Shown: in pieces, positions 1-6,295 of the stretch
How positions within the stretch are numbered: the first letter of the stretch is position 1
How the letters are laid out: every line of letters begins with the position of its first letter
NCBI GenBank assembly: GCA_028287885.1
Contig: JAQBOT010000372.1
Span: 1-6,295, forward strand
DNA: 6,295 nucleotides
Reading direction: 5' to 3'
DNA from: Pedobacter sp.
GTDB taxonomy: Bacteria; Bacteroidota; Bacteroidia; Sphingobacteriales; Sphingobacteriaceae
The notes under the pieces: generated by a model
The model's database searches: none
Told to the model about the DNA's origin: nothing
Seen by the model: only the letters and a program-made list of their open reading frames with translations
Made by a program: the position numbers and the translations under genes

Positions 1-320
1 AAAAAGCAATTTACAATGTCTCCAATGAAGGATTTAACACCACGCTGGCCGATAATCCAATTCCTGTTGTTAAGATTCATAATAGTTCGCTCCCTTTGTC
101 GTCACGGTTTAGCGATGCACTTGTAAAAGACGTTGTCGCCAGTCTTATGGATACCTATGGAATCCACATCATTCTGAAAACCGATGACTTAAAAGACATC
201 ACTTTTACGGGTGATCTCTCTTCGCTGAACTTGTATAGCAAGCTTGATTTCTTGTGCCAATCGATTGATGCCCAATATCATATTGAAGGAACACAAATTA
301 TAATAGTAAAAAATAACTAG
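1..320 (+). CDS. FecR-like anti-sigma factor, C-terminal fragment (5' end outside window)
   Basis: The reading frame is open from base 3 to a TAG stop at 318-320 and gives 105 residues with no start codon of its own. A TTG at base 96 is in frame, but coding sequence continues upstream of it, so it is not the start. The fragment looks like the C-terminal DUF4974 domain of Bacteroidota FecR proteins: a short helix region (FSDALVKDVVASLM, visible residues 36-49), the typical YGI turn (52-54), an FTGDL strand (68-72), a second helix (LYSKLDFLCQSI, 77-88), then YHIEGTQIIIV (92-102). In the family, FecR is a single-pass inner-membrane protein whose cytoplasmic N-terminus holds an ECF sigma factor and whose periplasmic C-terminus contacts the STN domain of a TonB-dependent transducer. 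Such a transducer with an STN domain follows directly. The transmembrane segment and FecR domain proper are not in the window. The family call is fairly sure; the partner is inferred from order. Confidence 0.85.
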   Translation, partial: KAIYNVSNEGFNTTLADNPIPVVKIHNSSLPLSSRFSDALVKDVVASLMDTYGIHIILKTDDLKDITFTGDLSSLNLYSKLDFLCQSIDAQYHIEGTQIIIVKNN

Positions 321-466
321 CACTTAATCTAAAAAACCAACGCCTATGAGCACTTAGAAATTTACATTCAGGTTTAATTAAAAAAAGCTGGCAACGTTGG
401 GGGGCGTTGCCAGCAAAATACATTCTGTACGAAACTTTCACATTAACGAACAAAACTATTAAAGGT
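321..466 (+). promoter_or_regulatory. Non-coding leader between fecR-like gene and susC-like gene
   Basis: This 146-base AT-rich stretch separates the anti-sigma gene from the transporter gene and should hold the 5' untranslated region and possibly the promoter of the susC-susD-nagX transcript. It contains an 8-base direct repeat AGCACTTA (319-326, overlapping the fecR stop, and 349-356), a three-codon ORF ATG-AGC-ACT-TAG at 346-357, an A-run at 380-386 and a strong stem-loop at 387-414. I found no convincing match to the Bacteroidota housekeeping promoter (TTTG about 20 bases before TAnnTTTG). An ECF-type promoter, expected for a FecR-controlled locus, cannot be recognised by eye here. Just before the start codon the sequence is AAAGGT, with no proper Shine-Dalgarno spacing, which is usual in this phylum. 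Confidence 0.5.
387..414. promoter_or_regulatory. Perfect 10-bp stem-loop in the susC leader
   Basis: Arms GCTGGCAACG (387-396) and CGTTGCCAGC (405-414) are exact reverse complements around the loop TTGGGGGG (397-404). Two further G-U pairs could form inside, leaving a GGGG tetraloop. On the + strand the stem is followed by AAAATACATT and has no T-run, so it does not look like an intrinsic terminator for the upstream gene. On the - strand it would be followed by seven T's (complement of 380-386), the pattern of an intrinsic terminator for antisense transcripts. It ends 52 bases before the chosen susC start. It could be a leader RNA element, an mRNA-stabilising 5' hairpin, a processing site between fecR and susC, or an antisense terminator. 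The structure is certain as sequence; its role is not. Confidence 0.7.
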
Positions 467-3400
467 ATGAAAAAAAGGCGATTAAATGCTTTAATGCTAA
501 CGGCAATGAGGATATCCATAATACAAATTTTTATTGCGATCGTATTCACCTGCAGCTCATTTGCAAAAAATGCGCTTGCACAGGAAGTCCTAGACCGGGA
601 GATTTCACTGAATATGAGCAAAGGAAACATCAAAGAGATTTTATCAAAAATACAGGCGGAGGCAAAAGTGAATTTTGTTTACAGTGCCTCAATGATAAAA
701 GCTGAACGGCAGGCTGACGTAAACGTGGTTAATAAGCGCTTAGGGGATGTGCTGGACGAGACACTCGCTCCAATGAACATCACCTACCGTGTGGTTGACA
801 ATAATATTTTATTGTACAACAAAGGCGGGGAAAACATCCAGCTCACCGTTAGTGGCAAGGTCAGTGCTGCAAAAGGCGGGTCTTTGCCTGGTGTTAGTGT
901 TAAGGTAAAAGGAACGAGTATTGGTACAACAACGGACGTGAACGGGAACTTCAGTATTGCGGTTCCTACCAACAATTCTACGCTTGTATTTAGCTACATT
1001 GGTTTCAACTCCAAAGAAGTAACATTAAATGGACAGCAAAGGGTGAATGTTCTGCTTGAAGAAAGTGCAGAGGCCCTCGGTGAGGTCGTCGTTGTAGGTT
1101 ACTCTACACAGCGCAAGAAAGATTTAACTGGTTCGGTTTCCATCGTGAATGTTGGTGAGATGGTTAAGCAACCTACGGCATCTGTGAATAACCTTCTTCA
1201 GGGTCAGGCTTCCGGTGTTACAGTTTTGGGATCTGGTCAACCAGGCGAAGAACCTCAGGTGAGGATCCGTGGTGTAAATACTTTTGGAAACAACAATCCC
1301 TTGTATGTAATTGACGGTGTGCCAACACAAAACATATCTGACTTGAATCCGAACGATGTGGAATCCATGCAGGTTTTAAAAGACGCCGGGGCAGCATCTA
1401 TCTATGGTTCTCGCGCGTCTAATGGTGTAATTGTAATTACAACTAGAAAAGGTAAAGGCAAGGTTCAGGTAAGTTATGATGCTTATTACGGAAGTCAACG
1501 TCCAAATAGTGGAAACGTCTGGAATATCCTTTCGCCTCAAGATATGGCAAGTCTTAGGTATTTGGCAAAATCAAACTCCGGTGATACAGATCCGGATGAA
1601 CTTTATGGAGCAGCTCCTTACACACTACCGGATTATATTTATCCGATTGGCGCAAAGGCAGGAGATCCAGCAGTTGATCCATCAAAATACAACTTAAAGC
1701 CTTTTTTCACAAGTGGCGATGAGTACAACAATTTCTATAGAATCACTGCAGCAAACAAAGCAGGAACCAATTGGAACGATGAAATATTCAACCCTGCACC
1801 AATTCAAAGCCAGAATCTGGCTGTAAGTGGTGGATCTGATCAGGGCAGTTATTTGTTTTCTGCAAACTATTTCAACCAAAAAGGAACCTTGTTGGAGACT
1901 TACTTGAAGAGATATACGCTACGTTCAAATACTTCATTTAACATTGGCAAGTATATTAAAGTAGGAGAGAACCTTGCTTATTCAATAACTGATAATCCAC
2001 AAATTGGCGGACTAACTGGTGATAACGCAATTGGTCATGCATTCAGGGAACAACCCATCGTTCCAGTTTATGATATCATGGGTAATTTTGCTGGTAGTTA
2101 CGGCGGGGCACTTGGTGACGCTCAAAATCCTGTGGCCATGCTTAGACGTACCCAAAACAACAAAGGCATGGATGATCGTTTGTTTGGAAACGTGTTCGCT
2201 GAGGCAAAACTCTTTAATGATTTTACGTTAAGAACTACCTTTGGCGGGGAGTCCTACTCAGGTTCTTCCAGATCATTTACTTTCCCGCAATATGAAAATG
2301 CGGAAAACAACATTACCAACAGCTATCAGGAAAGCTCATATACAGGTTGGAACTATACCTGGACAAATACGCTTTCCTACGACAAAACGTTAGGCAAGCA
2401 TGCGTTCAAGGTTTTGGTAGGTAGTGAATATTACAAAAATCGCTACAGCAATCAAAGTGGCAGCAATCGTGGTTATTTTTCTTTCGATCCCAACTATACG
2501 AATCTGTCAACAGGAAGCGGACCGAAAGATGCAAACAGCAACCGCCTGGCGGACGCTTTGTTCTCTTTGATTGGCAGGGTTGATTATACCTATAATGATA
2601 AGTACCTATTAGGTGCAACGATTCGTCGCGATGGATCTTCTAAATTCCTTGAACACGTTTATGGTGTGTTCCCGTCTGTAAGTGCCGGTTGGAGAGTTTC
2701 GAAAGAAGATTTCATGAAAAATGTCAATTGGATCTCCGATTTAAAGATTCGTGGTAGCTGGGGAACTATGGGTAATCAGTTGAACGTAGATGGTGGAAAT
2801 GCCTATTCGACGTTTGGAAGTACCATTGGCCAATCTTACTATGCGCTTGGTGGAGGAAACAACTTGGTTTCCGGCTTCTATCGGAACAAAACTGGTGAGC
2901 CTTCAGCAAAATGGGAGAAGGACATCAACTCCAACATAGGTTTTGATGCCGCTTTATTTAACAACAAGCTAGAAATTACTGCTGATTATTACCGCAAAGA
3001 CATCAAAGATTTGCTATACAATCCAGAATTGCTTGCAACAAACGGAACCGCAAGTACGCCTCCTTTCGTTAACATCGCGCAGATGAAAAACACGGGTTTT
3101 GACCTCTCGTTAACAAGTCATACAGATGTGACTAAAGATTTGAGGATCAATGCTACAGCAACATTCACGAGCTACAACAACACGATCCAAAAGATCTCTT
3201 CCGATGCAAACTACTATGATATTGATGCAAGAAGATTTGATGGAAGTAACATCATTCGTAATGCGGTTGGGCATTCTGTAAGTCAGTTCTTCGGTTATAA
3301 AGTAGACGGCTTCTGGAATTCTGAAGCAGAGATTGCTGCGGCAAACCAGGCAGCACAAACGGCTTCCAATGATCCAACTGGTGTTTACCAGACTGATATG

Positions 3401-4012
3401 GGTGTTGGACGTTTCAAGTATTCAGATGTAAACGGAGATGGTTTGGTTAACGCAGATGATCGTACCTTTTTAGGAAATGCGAATCCTGACTTTAGTTATG
3501 GATTGAACATTGGTGCAACGTACAAGAGCTTTGATTTTAGTGCGTTCTTCTACGGCGTACAAGGCAACAACATCTGGAACCAGGTAAAATGGTGGACGGA
3601 CTTCTATTCATCTTTCGGCGGTGCAAAAAGTAACACAGCCTTAAATGACTCCTGGACTCCAACCCACATGAATGCCAAAGCACCGATTCAGGAAACTGGA
3701 CAATCGTTCAGTACCAACAGTGTTCCAAATTCGTACTTTGTTGAAAATGGCTCTTACCTGCGCTTGAAAAACGTGCAGATTGGTTATACCCTTCCGACAA
3801 CTGCTTTAGGGAAAATCGGCGTGTCGCGTCTTCGCGTATATATATCGGGTGCGAATTTGTTTACCGTAACTAAGTACTCTGGTGTTGACCCGGAAATCGG
3901 AACATCAAGTGCCAACAGTGGGGTATCCGGAGCACAGACCGCTTATGGAGTGGATGAGGGTGCATACCCGAACCAACGTACATTCTTATTTGGTGTTAAC
4001 TTACATTTTTAA
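467..4012 (+). CDS. SusC-like TonB-dependent outer-membrane transporter with STN signalling domain
   Basis: The protein has 1181 residues from the ATG at 467. This start puts a basic MKKRR directly before the hydrophobic signal peptide (about 1-38, cleavage probably after ALA 36-38). An in-frame TTG at 407 would add 20 residues but lies inside the leader stem-loop. Domains in order: STN (about 44-118), carboxypeptidase-regulatory-like beta-sandwich (about 126-200), TonB box EVVVVGY (206-212), plug (about 213-330, with PLYVIDGVP at 278-286 and the SusC signature SIYGSRASNGVIVITT at 311-326), then a long beta-barrel ending in aromatic Phe as outer-membrane barrels do. A calcium-type loop DVNGDGLVNADD lies at 987-998. 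The family imports oligosaccharides using TonB-ExbBD energy, with SusD as lid. The STN domain marks it as a transducer that can also signal to the FecR-like protein encoded upstream. The reading frame is intact. The substrate cannot be read from this protein alone. Confidence 0.97.
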   Translation: MKKRRLNALMLTAMRISIIQIFIAIVFTCSSFAKNALAQEVLDREISLNMSKGNIKEILSKIQAEAKVNFVYSASMIKAERQADVNVVNKRLGDVLDETLAPMNITYRVVDNNILLYNKGGENIQLTVSGKVSAAKGGSLPGVSVKVKGTSIGTTTDVNGNFSIAVPTNNSTLVFSYIGFNSKEVTLNGQQRVNVLLEESAEALGEVVVVGYSTQRKKDLTGSVSIVNVGEMVKQPTASVNNLLQGQASGVTVLGSGQPGEEPQVRIRGVNTFGNNNPLYVIDGVPTQNISDLNPNDVESMQVLKDAGAASIYGSRASNGVIVITTRKGKGKVQVSYDAYYGSQRPNSGNVWNILSPQDMASLRYLAKSNSGDTDPDELYGAAPYTLPDYIYPIGAKAGDPAVDPSKYNLKPFFTSGDEYNNFYRITAANKAGTNWNDEIFNPAPIQSQNLAVSGGSDQGSYLFSANYFNQKGTLLETYLKRYTLRSNTSFNIGKYIKVGENLAYSITDNPQIGGLTGDNAIGHAFREQPIVPVYDIMGNFAGSYGGALGDAQNPVAMLRRTQNNKGMDDRLFGNVFAEAKLFNDFTLRTTFGGESYSGSSRSFTFPQYENAENNITNSYQESSYTGWNYTWTNTLSYDKTLGKHAFKVLVGSEYYKNRYSNQSGSNRGYFSFDPNYTNLSTGSGPKDANSNRLADALFSLIGRVDYTYNDKYLLGATIRRDGSSKFLEHVYGVFPSVSAGWRVSKEDFMKNVNWISDLKIRGSWGTMGNQLNVDGGNAYSTFGSTIGQSYYALGGGNNLVSGFYRNKTGEPSAKWEKDINSNIGFDAALFNNKLEITADYYRKDIKDLLYNPELLATNGTASTPPFVNIAQMKNTGFDLSLTSHTDVTKDLRINATATFTSYNNTIQKISSDANYYDIDARRFDGSNIIRNAVGHSVSQFFGYKVDGFWNSEAEIAAANQAAQTASNDPTGVYQTDMGVGRFKYSDVNGDGLVNADDRTFLGNANPDFSYGLNIGATYKSFDFSAFFYGVQGNNIWNQVKWWTDFYSSFGGAKSNTALNDSWTPTHMNAKAPIQETGQSFSTNSVPNSYFVENGSYLRLKNVQIGYTLPTTALGKIGVSRLRVYISGANLFTVTKYSGVDPEIGTSSANSGVSGAQTAYGVDEGAYPNQRTFLFGVNLHF

Positions 4013-4033
4013 TCAAACTCAAGGTTTATTCAT

Positions 4034-5809
4034 ATGAAAAGATCAGCATATCTACTGTTATCATTGATGCTGTTTGCAGGGATTCTTTCCTGTAAAAAAG
4101 CGTTAGTTCAACCACCGCTTGGATCACTAAGTGAGAGCATCGTGGCCAATAAAAATGGGGTGAATTCCTTACTTGTAGGCGCCTATGCAGCCTTAGACGG
4201 CATGCAAGGTGGCGATCAGGGTTTCGGCGGCACAGATGCCTGGCAGGCATCACCGAGCAACTGGGTTTTTGGCTCGATCGCCGGTGGTGAGGCGTCAAAA
4301 GGAAGTGATGGCGGTGACCAGCCAGCTATCGATCCAATTATAAACTTCTTCTCGGACCCGAATAATGCTTTCTACAATGGAAAATGGAAAGCGCTTTATG
4401 AAGGGGTTTCTAGGACAAACAATGTTTTGAAATTGCTTCCACAGGCAACGGACATGACTGATGCTGAAAAAGCAGTTGTTGCTGGTGAGGCTCGTTTCCT
4501 TCGTGCACATTACTATTTTGAATTGAAGAAAATGTGGAACATGGTTCCGTATATCGACGAAACCACCACCAACTTCAATCAGCCGAATGACGTTGATATC
4601 TGGCCTAAAATTGTTGAGGACTTACAGTTTGCCTATGACAACCTTCCAGCTACGCAAGCTGAGATTGGTAGGGCCAACAAATGGGCAGCAGGTGCGTATC
4701 TGGCGAAAGCAAATTTGTATCAACATAAATTTGCTGAAGCGAAAGCATTGTTTGACGTTGTTATTCCACAAGGTACCACAAGCAGTGGCTTGAAATATGG
4801 CTTGAACTCCCAGTTCGCTGACAATTATAAGCCTAGTATGGAAGACAATTCCGAAGTTGTTTTTGCCATACAAATGGCTGCTAACGTGGATGCAAACGGT
4901 CCATCGAACGCAAACAATGGTGATATGCTTAACTTCCCGTATGGTGGTCCTTTTGGATGCTGCGGTTTCTTCCAACCTTCAGTGGATCTAGTGAACCACT
5001 TCCGTACAAACCCGGTAACTGGCTTACCTTACTTGACAGATTACAACAGTTTCCCTGTTAAGAATGACATAGGAATTAAAAGCACTCAGAGCTTCACGCC
5101 AGATGCTGGAACATTGGATCCAAGACTGGATTGGACTGCTGGAAGAAGAGGCATTCCGTATTTAGACTGGGGTTTATTTGAAGGTGAAAGCTGGGTTCGT
5201 GATCAAACGTATGGCGGACCATATGCACCTAAAAAGAACATTTACTGGCAGGAAACTGCTGCAACAGATGCCGATTTAACTTCATGGGCTCCTGGATCCT
5301 CCATCAACTATTTGGTGATCCGCTTTGCGGATGTACTCCTTATGGCAGCAGAATGTGAGGCAGAGGTTGGAACCTTGGCTAAGGCACAAGAATATGTAAA
5401 CTTGATCCGTGCGCGGGCTGCAAACCCTCAAGGTTGGGTTTATAAGTACAAAAACGATGATGATCCAATGGGTGGCTTCTCGAATGTACCTGCAGCCAAC
5501 TACAAAATTAGTGTATACCCTGCTGGAGATTTCGCCGGAAAAGGCAAAGATTATGCATTGGGTGCAATCTACTACGAACGTAAATTGGAGCTTGCTATGG
5601 AAGGACATCGCTTTTTTGACCTTGTTCGTTGGGGAACTGCCGAGTCTGAATTAAATGCTTATTTCAGTTACCAAGGTAAAATTACCAAGGATGTTAGCAG
5701 GGGTAAGTTTACAAAGGGCAAAAATGATTATTACCCAATTCCACAACGTCAGATCGACTTAAGTCAGGCGGGTTCTGGTCCGGTTCTTAAACAAAACCCT
5801 GGTTACTAA
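4034..5809 (+). CDS. SusD/RagB-like surface glycan-binding lipoprotein
   Basis: This is a complete 591-residue protein, 21 bases after the susC-like stop. The N-terminus is a lipoprotein signal: basic start, hydrophobic core, and lipobox ILSC with the lipidated cysteine at residue 20. The N-terminal SusD-like part contains the family motif EARFLRAHYYFELKKMW (152-168). The C-terminal SusD/RagB part contains FADVLLMAAECEAEVG, then ERKLELAMEGHRFFDLVRWG (515-534), and ends with YYPIPQRQIDLS (566-577) and a final QNPGY. All of these are typical of the family, and the length is near its upper range. A vicinal Cys pair occurs at 309-310 in GCCGFFQPS. SusD proteins sit on the cell surface as a hinged lid on the SusC barrel and present glycans for import; the gene next door is the obvious partner. 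Ligand specificity cannot be read from the sequence, though the NagX-like gene downstream hints at amino sugars. Confidence 0.97.
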   Translation: MKRSAYLLLSLMLFAGILSCKKALVQPPLGSLSESIVANKNGVNSLLVGAYAALDGMQGGDQGFGGTDAWQASPSNWVFGSIAGGEASKGSDGGDQPAIDPIINFFSDPNNAFYNGKWKALYEGVSRTNNVLKLLPQATDMTDAEKAVVAGEARFLRAHYYFELKKMWNMVPYIDETTTNFNQPNDVDIWPKIVEDLQFAYDNLPATQAEIGRANKWAAGAYLAKANLYQHKFAEAKALFDVVIPQGTTSSGLKYGLNSQFADNYKPSMEDNSEVVFAIQMAANVDANGPSNANNGDMLNFPYGGPFGCCGFFQPSVDLVNHFRTNPVTGLPYLTDYNSFPVKNDIGIKSTQSFTPDAGTLDPRLDWTAGRRGIPYLDWGLFEGESWVRDQTYGGPYAPKKNIYWQETAATDADLTSWAPGSSINYLVIRFADVLLMAAECEAEVGTLAKAQEYVNLIRARAANPQGWVYKYKNDDDPMGGFSNVPAANYKISVYPAGDFAGKGKDYALGAIYYERKLELAMEGHRFFDLVRWGTAESELNAYFSYQGKITKDVSRGKFTKGKNDYYPIPQRQIDLSQAGSGPVLKQNPGY

Positions 5810-5817
5810 CTGCATTT

Positions 5818-6295
5818 ATGAATCAACCGTCACAACGCTTTCTTTCCCTGGATGTATTCCGGGGAATGACTGTTTGCTTTATGATCATCGTAAATACAGC
5901 TGGGTATGGGGCTGTGCCCTATGGAATCCTGGAGCATGCCAATTGGCATGGCTTTACACCGACTGATCTTGTATTTCCTTCGTTTCTTTTTGCTGTCGGC
6001 AATGCAATGAGTTTCGTCATGAAGAAATACGAACTGATGAATACTTCAGACGTACTAACGAAAATATTCAAGCGTACGGCTATTATTTTCCTGCTTGGTT
6101 TTCTCTTGTACTGGTTTCCTTTTTTCCATTACGACCAGGCTGGCCATGTGGTACTTTCACCTATTAGTCATACCCGTATATTTGGGGTATTGCAAAGGAT
6201 TGCTCTTTGCTATTGCATAGCCTCAATGATGGTTTTTTTTATTTCCATTAGAACTTTGTTGATCTTAAGTTCCGTGTTTTTGATATGTTACTGTG
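5818..6295 (+). CDS. nagX: NagX/HGSNAT-like membrane acyltransferase (DUF5009 type), N-terminal part, cut by window end
   Basis: The ATG at 5818 lies 8 bases after the susD stop, and the frame stays open to the window end, giving 159 residues. The N-terminus carries family hallmarks: RFLSLDVFRGMTV (7-19), MIIVN (22-26), EHANWHGFTPTDLVFPSFLF (39-58), VGNAMS (60-65), and RIFGVLQRIALCY (120-132). Hydrophobic stretches at about 13-30, 50-68, 86-103, 122-142 and 145 onward suggest a multi-pass inner-membrane protein. These motifs match the catalytic-domain family of lysosomal heparan-alpha-glucosaminide N-acetyltransferase and the bacterial NagX/COG4299 proteins. His40 in the HANWHG motif lines up with the His of the human HASWNG motif that is reported as the active-site residue. 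Bacterial NagX genes often sit in N-acetylglucosamine or chitin loci, where the protein is proposed to act on or transport amino sugars, but its biochemical role is not well settled. The rest of the protein (usually about 350-400 residues in total) is outside the window. The family call is firm; the symbol is given by family. Confidence 0.88.
   Translation, partial: MNQPSQRFLSLDVFRGMTVCFMIIVNTAGYGAVPYGILEHANWHGFTPTDLVFPSFLFAVGNAMSFVMKKYELMNTSDVLTKIFKRTAIIFLLGFLLYWFPFFHYDQAGHVVLSPISHTRIFGVLQRIALCYCIASMMVFFISIRTLLILSSVFLICYC

Noticed and set aside
407..466. Upstream in-frame TTG start for the susC-like gene
   Set aside because: It would begin inside the right arm of the leader stem-loop and add 20 residues before a normal basic signal-peptide start. 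The ATG at 467 gives a standard Sec signal.
298..633. Minus-strand ORF across the leader and the start of susC
   Set aside because: It is antisense to a well-supported gene and to the leader hairpin, has no recognisable domain, and has the composition expected of a shadow frame.
4013..4033. Possible terminator or promoter between susC and susD
   Set aside because: The 21 bases contain no inverted repeat or T-run and are too short for a separate promoter, so the genes look co-transcribed.
4235..4251. 17-base odd palindrome GATGCCTG-G-CAGGCATC
   Set aside because: Eight-base arms around a single base are expected about by chance in a window this size once different spacers are allowed. It lies in SusD coding sequence and cannot form an RNA hairpin without opening central pairs.
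4622..4975. Minus-strand 117-codon ORF inside the susD-like gene
   Set aside because: It lies entirely antisense to conserved SusD coding sequence and the protein has no family features. The same applies to the other short antisense and off-frame ORFs in the window.
1..6295. Mobile element, CRISPR, tRNA or rRNA content, or a defence system
   Set aside because: No repeat arrays, transposase-like coding, terminal inverted repeats or structured RNA genes were seen. All coding capacity is explained by four glycan-uptake and signalling genes.

Overview
The window is a slice of a Bacteroidota chromosome. The evidence is a SusC/SusD pair, a FecR-type anti-sigma factor with a Bacteroidota-style C-terminus, AT-rich start regions without clear Shine-Dalgarno sequences, and moderate GC content. 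The SusC signal peptide and STN domain look to me most like Cytophagales (Dyadobacter-like) or Sphingobacteriaceae. That is an impression from memory, not a search result.

Layout, all on the + strand: (1) positions 1-320, the C-terminal end of a FecR-like anti-sigma factor that begins outside the window; (2) positions 321-466, a 146-base non-coding leader with a perfect 10-bp stem-loop; (3) positions 467-4012, a complete SusC-like TonB-dependent outer-membrane transporter carrying an N-terminal STN signalling domain; (4) positions 4034-5809, a complete SusD-like surface lipoprotein, 21 bases downstream; (5) position 5818 to the window edge, the start of a NagX/HGSNAT-like multi-pass membrane acyltransferase, 8 bases after the susD stop. 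No terminator-like structure separates the last three genes, so they are probably one transcript.

The genes read as the regulatory and uptake end of a polysaccharide utilization locus. SusD and SusC would capture and import an oligosaccharide. The STN domain of SusC would report occupancy to the periplasmic part of the FecR anti-sigma factor, which would release an ECF sigma factor (expected just upstream, outside the window) to switch on the locus. The NagX-like protein suggests an amino-sugar substrate such as chitin, N-acetylglucosamine oligomers or glycosaminoglycan fragments. This is inference from family and context, because no glycoside hydrolase is visible. I see no mobile element, CRISPR array, tRNA, rRNA or clearly novel system. 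The most interesting non-coding feature is the leader hairpin before susC.
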